The notes under the pieces were generated by a model that was not told the origin of the DNA, ran no database searches, and saw only the letters and a program-made list of their open reading frames with translations. A stretch of DNA of 64,000 nucleotides, taken from Rattus norvegicus. Its lineage: Eukaryota > Chordata > Mammalia > Rodentia > Muridae. The translations under genes were made by a program, and so were the position numbers. Shown here piece by piece: positions 44,351 through 55,750 of the stretch. The stretch is from assembly GCF_036323735.1 (NCBI RefSeq), contig NC_086026.1:50161539-50225538 (forward strand), written 5' to 3'. Each line of letters begins with the position of its first letter. Within the stretch, counting starts at the first letter, position 1.

Positions 44351-44929
44351 GCAGAGACAGAGTAAGAAAAGCCAGGGGATAAAGATGCGGAAGGTGGAAA
44401 GCCCTGACAGCTTCCCCCCACTCCTTCCTACTCATCCCCTATGCAGAGGTCCCCAGTGTCTCACCACATAGTCTAGACCTAAAGTTTAGAATCTTCCTGC
44501 CTCAGCTTCCCTGTGTGCAGAGGTTACAGGTGTGTGTGGCACTTCAACCACATGTGCATTTTTATTCCTTTTGCTTTGTTTTGCTTTTACTCCCTCTGCC
44601 CCTCTTGCCCCTTGAATTTCTCTTACTAAAAACTCCTGTTAAATCGACCAAAGCGTTTCAGAGGGAGTCTATTTCCTAAACAGCCACAGCTTGCCCTAGT
44701 GTGCAGACCTACTGTCACTTCCATAACTGCTCCCTCCACAAGGACGGCTATTTGGGTGGCTTCGGGTCTTTTTATATCACAAACAAAGCTGAAATGAATC
44801 ATCTTGTATAGTTGTTTTGTTTTTTTTTTTTTTTAAGACTGCACACATCTATTTAGGACAAATACCCAGGAGTGGAGTATGTTGGGTCAAATAACAATGC
44901 TAATTACAAAATCATATTCGGCCCTTATT

Positions 44930-45112
44930 GTGAGTCAGGCACTAAGGTAAGCCCTCTCTGTATGTCAGCCTACTCATTGCCTATTCTTAACCACCCTATG
45001 AGGAAAATACCATTATTATCTCCTTTATAGATGAGAACGCTGTGGCACAAAGAGGTTTAATAGCCTGTACAAGGTCACAGAGCTAGCACAGGGCAGAGGA
45101 CAGCAATGTGGC
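44930..45112 (-). mobile_element. MIR element (ancient SINE)
   Basis: GTGAGTCAGGCACTAAGG, CACCCTATGAGGAAAATACC, TTTATAGATGAGAACGCTG and CAAGGTCACAGAGCTAGC match MIR in reverse orientation. It predates the rodent radiation. Confidence 0.88.
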
Positions 45113-45894
45113 TGCTTTTTTGACATCATGTTCTGGTTTCCCTGGGAGGGTAATTGTATTTGCGTAGACATAAATCGTCCTTTATTCTGCTTCTGCTGAT
45201 TTCTCCTCTTCCTGGCATTGCTGTGCATTTTTATCAACAGATCCTCCGCTTATTAATTCTAGGCGGAAATGAATCTCAGTAGAGTATCAATTTGTTCTCT
45301 TGTAGTGAGAGATGCTGAGTATAGCCTCGTGTTTTAACTTCTCTGTGACTCTCCATCTCAGCTTTTTATGTATGTTTCTATGGTGACTTCTGTCTCCCTC
45401 TTATTGACATGCAGAAAGATAGCCTCGTGTAGTAGAGATGGAGTTTGACTTGTGATATAAATTAGAGAATTGTTTTTCATAGTTTGTTTCTTATATTTTA
45501 CATGTTTCTACTTTTCTCTGGTAGATGTTGATATACACAAAGTCAAATTATTAATCTCCTAGGGATTCTTGATTTTTTTAAAAAATAATTCGGGCTCTGA
45601 AGAGAATCTTCCTATGGTTTTCTTTCTAGTGTTCTGATGGTTAAAGTTTAATAATTAAATGTGAGACCTATTTGGAGTTAGGAGCATACGAATCCAGTTT
45701 GCTGCTTTCCTTGGGGTTACCCAGGCTGCTGTTTTGAAAAGGGCAGCATCTCTTAGTGTGCCACATAGTGTGCCGTTCTCCTTACTGACTTCCCATTCTG
45801 CTGTGCTCCAGTTTTCTGTCTATATATGTATTAAACATCACCCTATGAGTTGAAGCCCTGTACTATAACATCCAGTAGGGCTCCACCTTTCATC

Positions 45895-46212
45895 GTTCAG
45901 TTGTGTGTTGTGTCGTGTGTGGCTGTGTGTACCAGTGTGTGTACATGCAGTGGTCAGGACATGACTCAGAGTGCTTTTCTATGTTATTCCCATCCTCATC
46001 GCCTTGAGACAGGCTCTCTCACTGAGCTTAGAGCTTGCCGTCTTGTCTAGGATGGCTGGCTGGCCTACAGTGAGCTCCTGGGCTCTGTCTGTTCTTACTG
46101 CTTCACATGCTGGGGTCTTAGGAAAACATGGCCATGGAAGGCTTTTAGGTAGGTCCTAGGTATTGAACTCAGGTCCTCAAGCTTACAAGGCAGGTGCTGA
46201 GCCATTGGCCTC
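45895..46212 (-). mobile_element. B4/B3-type SINE, diverged
   Basis: TGTGT-rich tail, GAGACAGGCTCTCTCACTGA, then TAGGTATTGAACTCAGGTCC and GCTGAGCCATTGGCC. Confidence 0.65.
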
Positions 46213-46964
46213 TTCCCAGGCTCAGTAGAACTCTTAACTTCTGCAGCTTTCCTTATTATGCCTGCTCATTATGAACTTAGTAACCAGTCGTTTAGCTTTG
46301 ATTAAAAATACAACCAACCAACTACCATCAGAAGTTCAAGGCCATCTTCAGTTACAAAGAGAGTTCAGGACACAAAACTTGTGTCTCAAAACCCATGTGG
46401 GGAAGCTGTCACATGCTCAGATATAACAATTCAGAAAGAACACACATTTTTGTATTACTGACCGTATTCACTGAAACAAATGACACATATCATTATGGCA
46501 CTGTTAGGTCAAAGATATTTCTACCCTTTGAAAGAGAAGAAGAAGAGTAAGAATAAAATCCATCTTTCGAGAAACGGTGAAGGAAGGTTTCAAATGCTAT
46601 AAGCAATCGGCAGTAAGACATTTGGACCCAGAGCATGGGTTGGCAAAGTCAACATCTCCTTCAAACAGCAAGTCATGAGGAGCTCAGAGGCAGTAAATCT
46701 AAGGTGCATTTAAAGTTTCCTCTGTGACAAAACACAAGAGAAACAGTTGGTGAGACAACCAAAGCACCCCAAGGTTGATCGCAAAGATAACTTGTAACTA
46801 CTATGAAAATTAGCAGTTCAGGGGTTAGCCAGAGTTCATGGTAAATCTTTCCCCCCCTCACACTGAAAATATAATTCCTTAATTCAGCCTCACTATTGCC
46901 TCTCCTTCATGAGTGGCTTGTCTAGGTACACTTTCAAAAGTAGTGATAAGTACTGGATGTTACC

Positions 46965-47045
46965 TCAGCACTGAAGAGCTAAGAACGTGAGGCTAGCCTG
47001 GGGGAGCCTGAGCTACAAGCAAGACATTGACTCAAAACAGGAAAC
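46965..47045 (+). mobile_element. B1-type fragment
   Basis: CAGCACTGAAGAGCTAAGAAC, GAGGCTAGCCTGGGGGAG, AAGACATTGACTCAAAAC; old and partial. Confidence 0.5.
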
Positions 47046-47354
47046 AAAATGGTACTGAAAAGTGTTAGGCGAGGCTGGGAAAGATACTGTCATTCATTTA
47101 TATTTTAAGTAAGCAATCGAGTGAAATTTTGAATTTCACATTTTTGTTTGATTGTTTCAAGACAGCTACTCTTTGAAAGGGACTCTACCCTCATAGGTGT
47201 TCTCTGGTAAGGGTGTGGAATTGCCGTCAGTCAAGCTCTTCACTTGAGTCCATAGTATATTTGACATATTCACTAGGAGGTGAGCTGATAGGGACATCCT
47301 TATTTGTGTCCATAAAATAAAACTATATTTACTTGTTGTAATAGCATTTTCTTG

Positions 47355-47877
47355 TTGTTATTGTATATGTAAATGTGTGTATGCATGTGTGTGAACTGTG
47401 TGTGTGTAAATTGTATGTGTGTGATGTGTATATATGTGTCAATCTGTATGTGGTATGAATTGTACATGTATGTGAATATATAATGTGTGTGATTATGTGT
47501 ATGTGTGTGTGAATTGTGTGTATTTGTGTGTGAATGTGTTTGTGTATGTGTGTGGTATGAATGTGTATGTGTGTGTAAATCATGTGTATGTGTGTGTGAA
47601 TTGTGTGTATGAATGAATGTGTGTGTGTGAATTGTGTATGTGTATGTGTGTGTGTGAATTGTGTGTATGAATGTGTATGTGTATATATGAATTGTGTATA
47701 TGTGTGTGTGTGAATGTGTGTGTATGTGTATGTGTGTATGTGTATGTGTGTGTGTGAATTGTGTGTATGTGTACGTGAATTGAATGTGTATGTGTGTATA
47801 TGAATTGTGTATATGTGTGTGTGTGTATGTGTGTGTGTGTGTGGTGTGTGTGGTGTGTGAATGTGTTTGTGTGTTCC
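47355..47877 (+). repeat. TG-rich degenerate satellite
   Basis: About 520 bases of TGTG with inserted GAATTG, TATG and AATG words. GTGTGAATTGTGTGTAT-type units recur many times. The reverse strand gives a His/Thr-rich 235-codon frame that is an artefact. Confidence 0.95.
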
Positions 47878-48004
47878 TTTTCTGACAAGGTTTTGCTACA
47901 CAGTCCAGATTGGTGCCATATTTGCCATCCTCCAGTCTCAACTCCTCAAGTGAAGAGACTACATACATGTAAGCTCCGCTGTGCCCGGCGTCCACCAGGC
48001 CTAT
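47878..48004 (-). mobile_element. B1/B4-type SINE fragment
   Basis: TGACAAGGTTTTGCTACACAG, CATCCTCCAGTCTCAACTCC and CTCCGCTGTGCCCGGCG on the reverse strand. Confidence 0.65.
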
Positions 48005-48699
48005 CATTTGAGTAATAACTTATTCTCCGAGTGATCAGATGAGGAAAAGAGGGGATTTATTAGTTTTCTGATTTTCCATAATGGAGTGTCTACGCTGTAA
48101 TCATTTCATATTACTTGTGCAGGACAGTGAGGGACACTGCACTGATTAGCAACAGGAATTGGTAAGGTAGAGTCATCTGAAGAATTAAAAAGAAAAATCT
48201 TCCATACTGTGCTCCGCTTCACAATACAACCCCATGCCACCCCCCCAGCTCAGCCCCCAGCCCCCAGCCCCCAGCATCCAGCCCCCAGCACCCAGCGCCT
48301 TCACAGAATCTGGATGTAGAATCATTTCCTGTGCAAGCTGTGGTTCTTAGGGGCGAATGCCTCACACTACCTCTAATGTACTGGGGCGCTCAGTCAGGCG
48401 GTAACCAATGGTGAGGTGAAGAGTCAACACAGGGAATTAAATGCCGAGCCCTGCATTTCATCTACTGGAACACACAGCATAATAAATAAATTCCAAGGCA
48501 CATACTTGGTGTATAGATATCCATGCAGGCAAAACACTCATGCGCACGAAGTAAACATTTTAAAAGTTCTTTGGGTCTTTGAATGGAGACATTTTAGATA
48601 GAGCGATCGAACTGTACCAGTTACAGCACTGCGAACCACAGGTGAGCTCTATTTTGCGCTTAAGAACGGATGGCGTTATAACCTTCGAGCAACAAGAAG

Positions 48700-48870
48700 C
48701 ATCTGGGCTAGCAAGACCAAGCAGTCGGTAAAGGCACTTACCACGACGCCTGGTGGCCCAAGGTGGATCCTCAGGAAAAGAAGACGCGACTCCTTCAAGC
48801 TTACCTCATACACAGCCACATACACAAGCCCCCGCGCTACCCACACAGACTAAATAAAATGAAAGGAAGA
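48700..48870 (+). mobile_element. B3-type SINE, diverged
   Basis: GGGCTAGCAAGACCAAGCAG, GGTAAAGGCACTTACCACG, CACACAGACTAAATAAAATG. Confidence 0.65.
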
Positions 48871-49086
48871 AGAAGAAAAAGAACAGGAGGAAGGGAGAGG
48901 AAGAGGGAAGAGAAGGAGGTGGCAGAGGAAGTGGCAGCAGCTGGGGGGACAGCATGCAAGCTTTTGCTCTGTCGGAGCAAGTGGTTACTATGGCATCGTC
49001 ACCGAGAAGGAAGAGACATCCGGCCATTTCAAACACAGGAATCCCAGGACGGCTTCAGAAGAGCTGTTTAAGCAGTTGCTACGTAC

Positions 49087-49615
49087 CTGTTCGAGGCGAG
49101 TCTCTCCTCTCTTTTTATTGTGAAGTTGAAGGTAAGAGTCTGTTTTAGGAGCGGGTAATCCCAAAGTCAGCTTGTTTTTTTCCACAAAATACTGTCTGGA
49201 TTTCCTTCTGCGTGGGCCACGTGACCCTGGCAGGAAAACTTCGTTGTGTGAGCTTGAACTCTTTAGGTACGGAGACAGGTCGCTGGATTTCTCCTCCTGG
49301 TCCTCCTGGTCACTGTCGCTTAGTTCTGAAAAAAACTCATTTTGACGGGTGCCACACTCGTACTTTGGGCTTAGAAATTCGCTTCCAAGTAAGGAGGCTT
49401 CGCTCTGAGGACTCCTCTTCTCTTTGCCTTTCCCCACTGAGAGTCTCATGGACGGCTCCCTGGAAGGGTAGAGCGGAGCCCCTGGCAGGTTGTCCGAAGA
49501 GCTATCTGCAGACTCTGGCAATGCTTCCACAGCTAATAGTTGGCCCTCCTCTTTTTTATTCTTCCAATTGGGATCATATCGGAGGTCTGAATATTTGTCT
49601 TCTACCTGATGATGG
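49087..49615 (-). CDS. Jhy: Jhy coding exon A (first in window)
   Basis: Minus-strand exon of 529 bases: one base that completes a codon begun upstream, then 176 codons (residues 1-176 of the visible product). The acceptor is TTCCGACAG at 49616-49624 behind a T-rich tract; the donor is CAG|GTACGT at 49086, a strong match. The translation opens with HHQVEDKY, then YSDLRYDPNWK, a motif I associate with JHY. It continues with Ser-rich and acidic stretches (SDSDQEDQEE) and a basic patch (RRRKSRQYFVEKNKL). There is no ATG near its 5' end, and the reading frame enters from upstream, so the true start is not here. Codon use is ordinary and no stop interrupts it. The segment looks intrinsically disordered and no enzyme motif is visible. 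Confidence 0.85.
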
Positions 49616-49734
49616 CTGTCGGAAGCAAAAAAGAAAGAGAAGTCCTTAATTAAAGTAAATTCCGGGGTGCGAGGGTCAGGGGGTTGCCTTCAAGTGACAG
49701 CTCCCAGCTGCGACAGACCCAGTAAAATGTTTAC

Positions 49735-49767
49735 ACACATACACACACAGACACAGACACAGACACA

Positions 49768-49808
<41 letters not shown>

Positions 49809-49827
49809 ACACACACACACACACACT
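49735..49827 (+). repeat. (CA)n / (CAGACA)n microsatellite
   Basis: ACACAGACACAGACAC units pass into a pure CA run with one C interruption. It begins 120 bases upstream of Jhy exon A. Confidence 0.96.
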
Positions 49828-50124
49828 CATTCAATTCACTTCACCATTTTATTTAAACTCAATCTCGGACTCCTTTCTCTAATTTCCCTTCACTCTCTAG
49901 ATGGTGAGGGAGCATCTAAGTCTCAAATTCGAACCACGGAAAAGATCTAATTACCCAAGTTCACTGAAATCTGTAGTCAAAATGTTTGCCAACTAAACTC
50001 TAAAAGCAAGAAAACAAAGATGAAATGTCTGCGATGTCAAAGCAATGTGTCTTTATGGTTCCAAGATTCCTACTGTTTCTGCATACCGACAGTGAGTCGG
50101 TATTTAAAAGTGCGATTCACACTG

Positions 50125-50318
50125 GACAGCTGGGCTTGTAGTTTAGTTGATAGAGAGGCTTGCCTGGTATGCACGAAGCCCTGTATTTTATCCCCAGCAT
50201 TAGGGGTCCACCCTTGTGGAGGTGACTGGTAGATCGGCCATTCAAGGTTATCCTTGACGACAAGATGCATTGACAGTCAGCCTGGACTACATGAAACCCT
50301 GTCTCAAAAAAGGAGGAA
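50125..50318 (+). mobile_element. B4 composite SINE (ID-like head, B1-like end)
   Basis: GGGCTTGTAGTTTAGTTGATA and TATTTTATCCCCAGCATTAG form an ID-like head; CAGCCTGGACTACATGAAAC and CCCTGTCTCAAAAAAGG form the B1-like part. Confidence 0.85.
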
Positions 50319-52286
50319 AGAAGAGAGGAGCTAGGGGAAGGAAAAGAAACTGGCTGTATACATATTTGGGTATTTATTATTTCTAGGAAGGGAAATACAT
50401 AACGTCATTTTGAGTTTCTGCTCTTGGGAGGAGAGTCAGGTTTTTATCCCAGTGGATAAAACCCTTTCTTTTCAGGAATGTTGGGTTTCAGTCCTCTTCT
50501 CTATAGATGTTCGTCAAACATGCTACAGGGGCGCACACAAGGCTTAGAGTCAGACTGCGGCTCGGAGCGTCTCGGTTGTCAGAGCCATGCACACAGGGCT
50601 CGGTAGACAGGTCGTCGTGGGCCTCAAGTTCTAGGGCAGTCTCTCAGAATTACGGTTAAGTACGTCGTCCTGGCTAAGGAAGCAAACTGGGCCCAAATAA
50701 AGTCCTCCCCTCTGCCATGACGGCCTCAATCTTAAAGTAGCCCGTAGTCTTAACTGGGGGGGAAAAAGCTGGTAATATGGCATATTTAATGGCCTCTTTG
50801 ATCTTCAAAAGCTAAATGGGAGAGATTTTTCCTTGTTGAGGACAGTGGACAAAATCCTCTAATCAAAAAGAAAATGTAAATCACCCAGCTTTTTATGCTA
50901 TTTGATATTCCCGTTTACAGAGGACATAATTTTATGCTGGGTAAACAAACTAATGGTCCCTGTGATGCCAACTTACCCATCTTAATGTGGACCTGGATTT
51001 CTTTGATTTAAAGCAAAAAAAAAAAAAAAAACCCAAAACAAAATAAAAAACAAAAAACAAAAAAACCCCTCATATGCTATTCTAAGTTGTCATTGTGAGT
51101 TTTTCAGCTCGTGAAGAGGGTGGGAAACTTTCCGATGGAAGAGGTTCTTCCCTTTCCTGAATGGGATTTTTTTCCCAGCAAAACTCTGTCAGGGAATGGG
51201 ACATCACTGTCTCCCACACAGATACCACAGGATGGCCTGTCTTCAGGGCTATGATGGGCATATGCCTCCTGTGGGTTATCTGCCTCACAAACTTCAGTAT
51301 TTGGACAATGGGCCTTTCACCTTTCAGCTTCAGGGCAGTTTGTCTCAAATGGGGATTTTTGTACTTGGCCTGTTTCTCATGGCTGACTAAAGATTGGCAA
51401 GAGGCCGTGTGTCTTACTGGGCTCTGCACATGCGCTCATTAGCTTTTTGCTGGGATTCTGTTCTCACTTGACTAAAGTCACGGGGCAGCAGGGGCTACAG
51501 TCCATCTTCCCTAATTTCTTTCTTAGTACACTGTAGTGCTCTATGGACAGATGAGTTAAAGGCTTCTAGAATAAATGAACTGAACCACCATAAATATTGC
51601 AACATAAATACAGTGGTTGATATTTGTTTTAAAGAGTAACTACATGTTTAGAATGCTAACATGAAGATGCTTCTTGCACTGGGATAAATCAGTGACTGAT
51701 TGTAGTGTTTATCTAAGGTTTAAGTGCAGTTGTTTACATGGAGAAGAAAGCTCAATTATTATCTTTAAGCAAATACAACTTCTTAAGAAAAGGCTGTATC
51801 CTATTACCTATGGTTTACTGGAAGGAAAACCTGAATTTAACTTTATTCTTTTATTTAGTAGTCCACAGTTGTTTTGACAAGTGTTTATTGAGCACTTACT
51901 AAGCTGAGGAGTCCCAGTGTGCTAAGTAGCAGTGTTGCCTTCACAAACTAAAGTGTGTCTCAGGAGGCTGAGGAGAGCTTCCCACAGGAAGTCATGGCCA
52001 TTACTGAGGGAACATATCCCCGGCTGAGGGAACAGCAGGAAAGCAGAGTTGAATGGACAGAGAACTTTGTTTCCCAAGAATAAATAAATGTTCTGCAGAT
52101 ACAGGAGGAAGAGAAAAGTGGGGGCTCAGAGCTCAAGGCTAACCAGAGCTCAGATATGCAAGGTTAACCAGAACTCAGATATTCGAGGACCTCATTAAAT
52201 CCTGGAAGAGCTTGGGCTTAGCTACATTATATGAATGCTTGATTTTAGACAGAAGACTGGTCACCAATTAAGAATAGCCAAAGTGG

Positions 52287-52478
52287 GTCTGGAGAGATGG
52301 CTCAGGGGTTAAGAGCACTGACTGCTCTTCCAGAGGTCCTGAGTTCAATTCCCAGCAACCACATGGTGGCTCACAACCATCCGTGATGGGGTCTGATGTC
52401 CTCTTCTGGTGTGTCTGAAGAACAGCTACAGTGTACTCATATACATGCAATAAACAAATCTTTAAAAACAAACAAAAA
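52287..52478 (+). mobile_element. B2 SINE
   Basis: Plus-strand B2 with head CTGGAGAGATGGCTCAG and tail ACAAATCTTTAAAAACAAAC. It is flanked by AATAGCCAAAG on both sides. Confidence 0.95.
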
Positions 52479-52573
52479 TAGCCAAAGGGATGAGCTTTGG
52501 GGTGGCCTTACACACATACACATTCTCTTGAAGACATTTAGAAGAGTCTTCTTGGGAACCACACTGAGCATCA

Positions 52574-52700
52574 CTGGGCTGGAGGGATGACTGAGTGGGG
52601 AGGAGCACTTGCAGCTCTTACAGAGGACCTGGAGTTGGGTTCTCAGGACCCACATGGTTGCTCACAATCACCTCAAATTCCAGTTCCAGGGGATCCATGT
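52574..52700 (+). mobile_element. B3-type SINE fragment
   Basis: GGGCTGGAGGGATGACTGAG, CAGGACCCACATGGTTGCTC, CAGTTCCAGGGGATCC. Confidence 0.82.
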
Positions 52701-53192
52701 TTAGTTGTTCCATAATATGTCAAAATCCATCCTCCCTCCTGTCATCCTGTTAGTCTAAGATAACGCAGTTCCTGGTGTAACTAAGTTACTTCAGTAATTA
52801 AAAAAAATAGGTAGAGGCCCATGTGTTGAGGGCTTGGTCCCCCAGCTTGTGACAGTACTGAGCCGTGGTAGAAGCTTTAGAACATGGGGCCTTATAGAAG
52901 GAAGCTAAGTCCCTCTGGGCCAGTGGAGCTTTGCTCTCTGTGTGTGCTTTTGGCCTCCATGGGATGAACAGGCCTCCTCTCTCTCACAGACGCTCTTGCC
53001 TCCATATTACCAGAGGCCTAAAGAAACAGGGTCAAGTACCCATGGACGTGTGAGCCCAGAGAGACTATTGTTCCTTTTGAGGTGTTGATTTCAAGCATCT
53101 TACCCCAGTCATGGAAAGATACCACAGGGAGCCCAGCATTTGAAGGTGTGTGTACATATTCTTATCCCTGTGACTGCCTTAGAAAAACTGGA

Positions 53193-53521
53193 GCCCAGAG
53201 CTTCCAGGGACTAAGCCACTACCCAAAGACTATACATGGACTGACCCTGGACTCTGACCTCATAGGTAGCAATGAATATCATAGTAAGATCACCAGTGTA
53301 AGGGGAAGCCCTTGGTCCTGCTAAGACTGAACCCCCAGTGAACGTGATTGTTGGGGGGAGAGCGGCAATGGGGGGAGGGTAGGGAGGGGAACACCCATAA
53401 AGAAGGGGAGGGGGAGGCATTAGGGGGATGTTTGCCCGGAAACTGGGAAAGGGAATAACATTCGATATGTAAATAAGAAATACTCAAGTTAATAAAAAAA
53501 AATAAATTAAAAAAAAAAAAA
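53193..53521 (+). mobile_element. rat L1 3' end, 5'-truncated insertion
   Basis: CAAAGACTATACATGGACTG, ACCCCCAGTGAACGTGATTG, the G-rich polypurine tract (GGGGAGGGGGAGG) and AATACTCAAGTTAATAAAAA are the young rat L1 3' UTR. It is flanked by AGAAAAACTGGAGCCC on both sides (53182 and 53522). It has no coding capacity. Confidence 0.95.
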
Positions 53522-54429
53522 AAGAAAAACTGGAGCCCTCGGACTGGGCCCCACGGCACTTAACTAGCCTCAGACAGTGATGGCTGACAGCCATCCATAC
53601 AATCACGATGCGTTCTCTGAATAATTTCCGGTGTCACTGAGTACTTTGTGAATAATGGGCAGATTATTTAACGTCCGTGCTTGGCATAGAGTAAGAATGG
53701 TGCCAGCACTAGCTAGGAGAGCGTGTCAGTGAGCCCCATAACTGGGTTTTGCTCACAGTCTGCTGCACTCGGTCTCTAGGATATAACACGGTTGTTGTGT
53801 GTGATGCTGCCTGCTGATGAAGCCCTAGGGATGCTTCTCCCTGCAGGCCTTAGGATATTTCAAGGGCATCAGGTTCTAAGTGGCACCCCGGTGGCCTGAA
53901 AGATATAACACCCGTTAAAAAAAAAAGTCCAGTGTTTAGTCATGAGATAGGTTCCCTGGGAAATGACTGGAATCATAATTTAGGAAATGGCATTAAGAAA
54001 TAGCAGTTGATCCACACGATAAAGTGTTTTAACAGCCACTAAAGCATGATCAGGGAGACACAAGTAAGAGAATTAAAAAATTATTTCGTCCCTTCCAGAA
54101 AAAACCATAAAGTCAAGGCCCTAGTGGATCGTCTTTAAGAAATGGCCGCTTGACAGAGCCTCATGCTGTTTTAAGGAGAAACTAGACTGTGTGGGAAGGG
54201 CTGGGAACACACGAGAAGAGCTGAGCTGCTGAGAACCAGCTGTCAGAGGGAAACGCCAAGGAGGTACATTACACACAAGAAAAACTGAGACAACCACGAG
54301 AGCTTTAGGAACTCGATGCCAATGGCTGTCTTCAAACGTCCCCTTCCCCAGTTCCAAATGGAAGACATGTTGAAACTAATGAGGGGCTTTTTTCCCCCCT
54401 TTCAAAATCATGTGCATGGAAAATTGTAA

Positions 54430-55560
54430 TGCTTCCCAGAAATAAATCGAGTTGTTGAAACAGAACATGATACTAAAGGACCCTATTGTACCGAGCTCGT
54501 GTGCTAAGGAGCCCGATTGTGTTTTGCAGTCTGGGTCAACACACGGGGACAAAATGAGTGTGAAGTGCTCTTTCACAGGCAATCTTCTGCACACAAAACA
54601 CGCACCTCTTCTCCTCCTCATGTGATGGGAAGGTCATGTGGACAATGAGAACACAACTCCTTTGTTACCCTTCAGACAACAGATGCCGGGGCTTCTCTTC
54701 AGAGGCCTGGGTTAGAAATGGATGCAGAGAGGAGAGGGAGCGGGGGGCGCACCTCGCCTGCGTTCAGTGGGGTATTTGCTGCCTTTAATGGACCGTGTTT
54801 GAGTCCGTGCTGTGATAACTTCAAACAAAATAAAATCAAATCTCCATTTAATGAAGAGCCTCATACTCAGTTTGTATTCAATCAAAAAATTACTAAAATT
54901 AGAGCATGTTTCTAGTTCAATTAACGTCCTCTGCACTCACAATCAAATATTCAATAACTGGCCATTTTGCCTGTTGAGGAGGGGAATAAAAGCAGAGCCC
55001 ACCGTCCGTTAGCTGTTATTTATTTGCCTCTTTATGTTAAGCAGACAGTTAGAGTGAAACTGCACATATTACTACTGATTTAGGTTTCATTTAATCCTTT
55101 GAAACAGAATAATTATTCCCAATTTATATGCCATTAAATCTTTTATGCACACGAGCAGCAAATTCAATTTCTGCTTAAGTGTAGAGTTTGTGATGCTCTT
55201 TAAAGGGCCCTCAAAACTGACAATTGTTTCTGAGGGGTCCTCAATCCTGTTGCATCTTGCTTTTCTTATCAATGGCTTTTAAGGAAATAAAGTGCAACAA
55301 ATCCAAAAAGATTAGAAATTCACTTTTGCAGGTATGAAATAAAATGTTTCCATAGACACACTTTGTGGCAATTACTGGTAACCCATAAATCTTCATTTAA
55401 TGGAGGCATTTATTTTACTTAAATAATTAAAGGTTTTCATCAAAAATCAATAGCTTAATGAACTGAAGGTACAACCTATCTACAGAAACACACTAAAATG
55501 AAGGGGGCTAATTGTTATTTAGTGAACTTTGCTTACGGCAATTACATCATTTGGATAATT
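54430..55560. promoter_or_regulatory. candidate conserved non-coding block
   Basis: More than 1 kb with no recognised SINE, LINE or microsatellite and AT-rich words such as CATTTAATGAAGAGCC, GTTCAATTAACG, TTTAGGTTTCATTTAATCC, AAATAATTAAAGG. No coding frame is credible. The block is proposed as regulatory by its resistance to insertions. Confidence 0.3.
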
Positions 55561-55624
55561 CAAACTCAAATTCCTTCCTTCCTTTTAACAATAGATTTGT
55601 GGCTTCTTGTTCTTGTTATTGATG

Positions 55625-55750
55625 TTGTTTTGTTTTGTTGAGACAGAAACTCTTCATATAGCCCTAGCTGTCATCCGAGCGAGCACTCATTCTGTAGACC
55701 AAGCCTGTGTCTGCCTCCTGGGTGCTGGGCTTAAAGGCATGCACTGGAGT
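55625..55750 (-). mobile_element. B1 SINE
   Basis: Reverse B1: TGTTGAGACAGAAACTCTTC, TTCTGTAGACCAAGCC, GGGTGCTGGGCTTAAAGGC. Confidence 0.85.

Larger units (their letters stand above)
31253..49086 (-). other. Jhy intron B/A
   Basis: Intron of 17.8 kb, the largest in the window. It holds an old L1 3' end with a polypyrimidine tract, a URR1 copy, two related ~330-bp rodent repeats, a MIR, many SINEs, and large CA, TTTC and TG tracts. Unique stretches at 36380-36900 and 38960-40560 have no identified feature. The flanking exons join in phase 0, so no further exon is required. Confidence 0.7.
12060..49615 (-). other. Jhy: Jhy gene body, 3' part (seven coding exons)
   Basis: This is the transcription unit assembled from seven minus-strand coding exons and a 3' UTR. 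Each exon is bounded by AG acceptor and GT donor dinucleotides, and the codon phases chain without a break: phase 0 at every junction except 25512/22171, where a Trp codon is split 2+1, and the incoming junction at 49615, which needs two bases from a missing upstream exon. The coding part in the window is 668 codons plus stop. The product is hydrophilic, Ser/Gln/Lys/Glu rich, without signal peptide or membrane segments. I recognise it as the JHY (C11orf63) family, known from mouse to be required for normal ependymal cilia and to cause juvenile hydrocephalus when lost. As I recall, the family is about 770 residues, so roughly the first 100 residues are missing. Identification is from memory; the exon structure is seen directly. 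Confidence 0.78.

Noticed and set aside
47300..48007. 235-codon minus-strand frame rich in His and Thr
   Set aside because: Translation of the TG-rich degenerate array; all frames of such DNA stay open.
48238..48300. CCCCCAGC-type tandem patch as a G-quadruplex or promoter element
   Set aside because: Short C-rich patch with irregular spacing in an intron; no supporting promoter features.
51082..51442. Overlapping 115-codon minus and 93-codon plus frames
   Set aside because: Considered as an upstream Jhy exon and as a receptor fragment; no donor in the needed phase, no recognised family, both strands open by chance.
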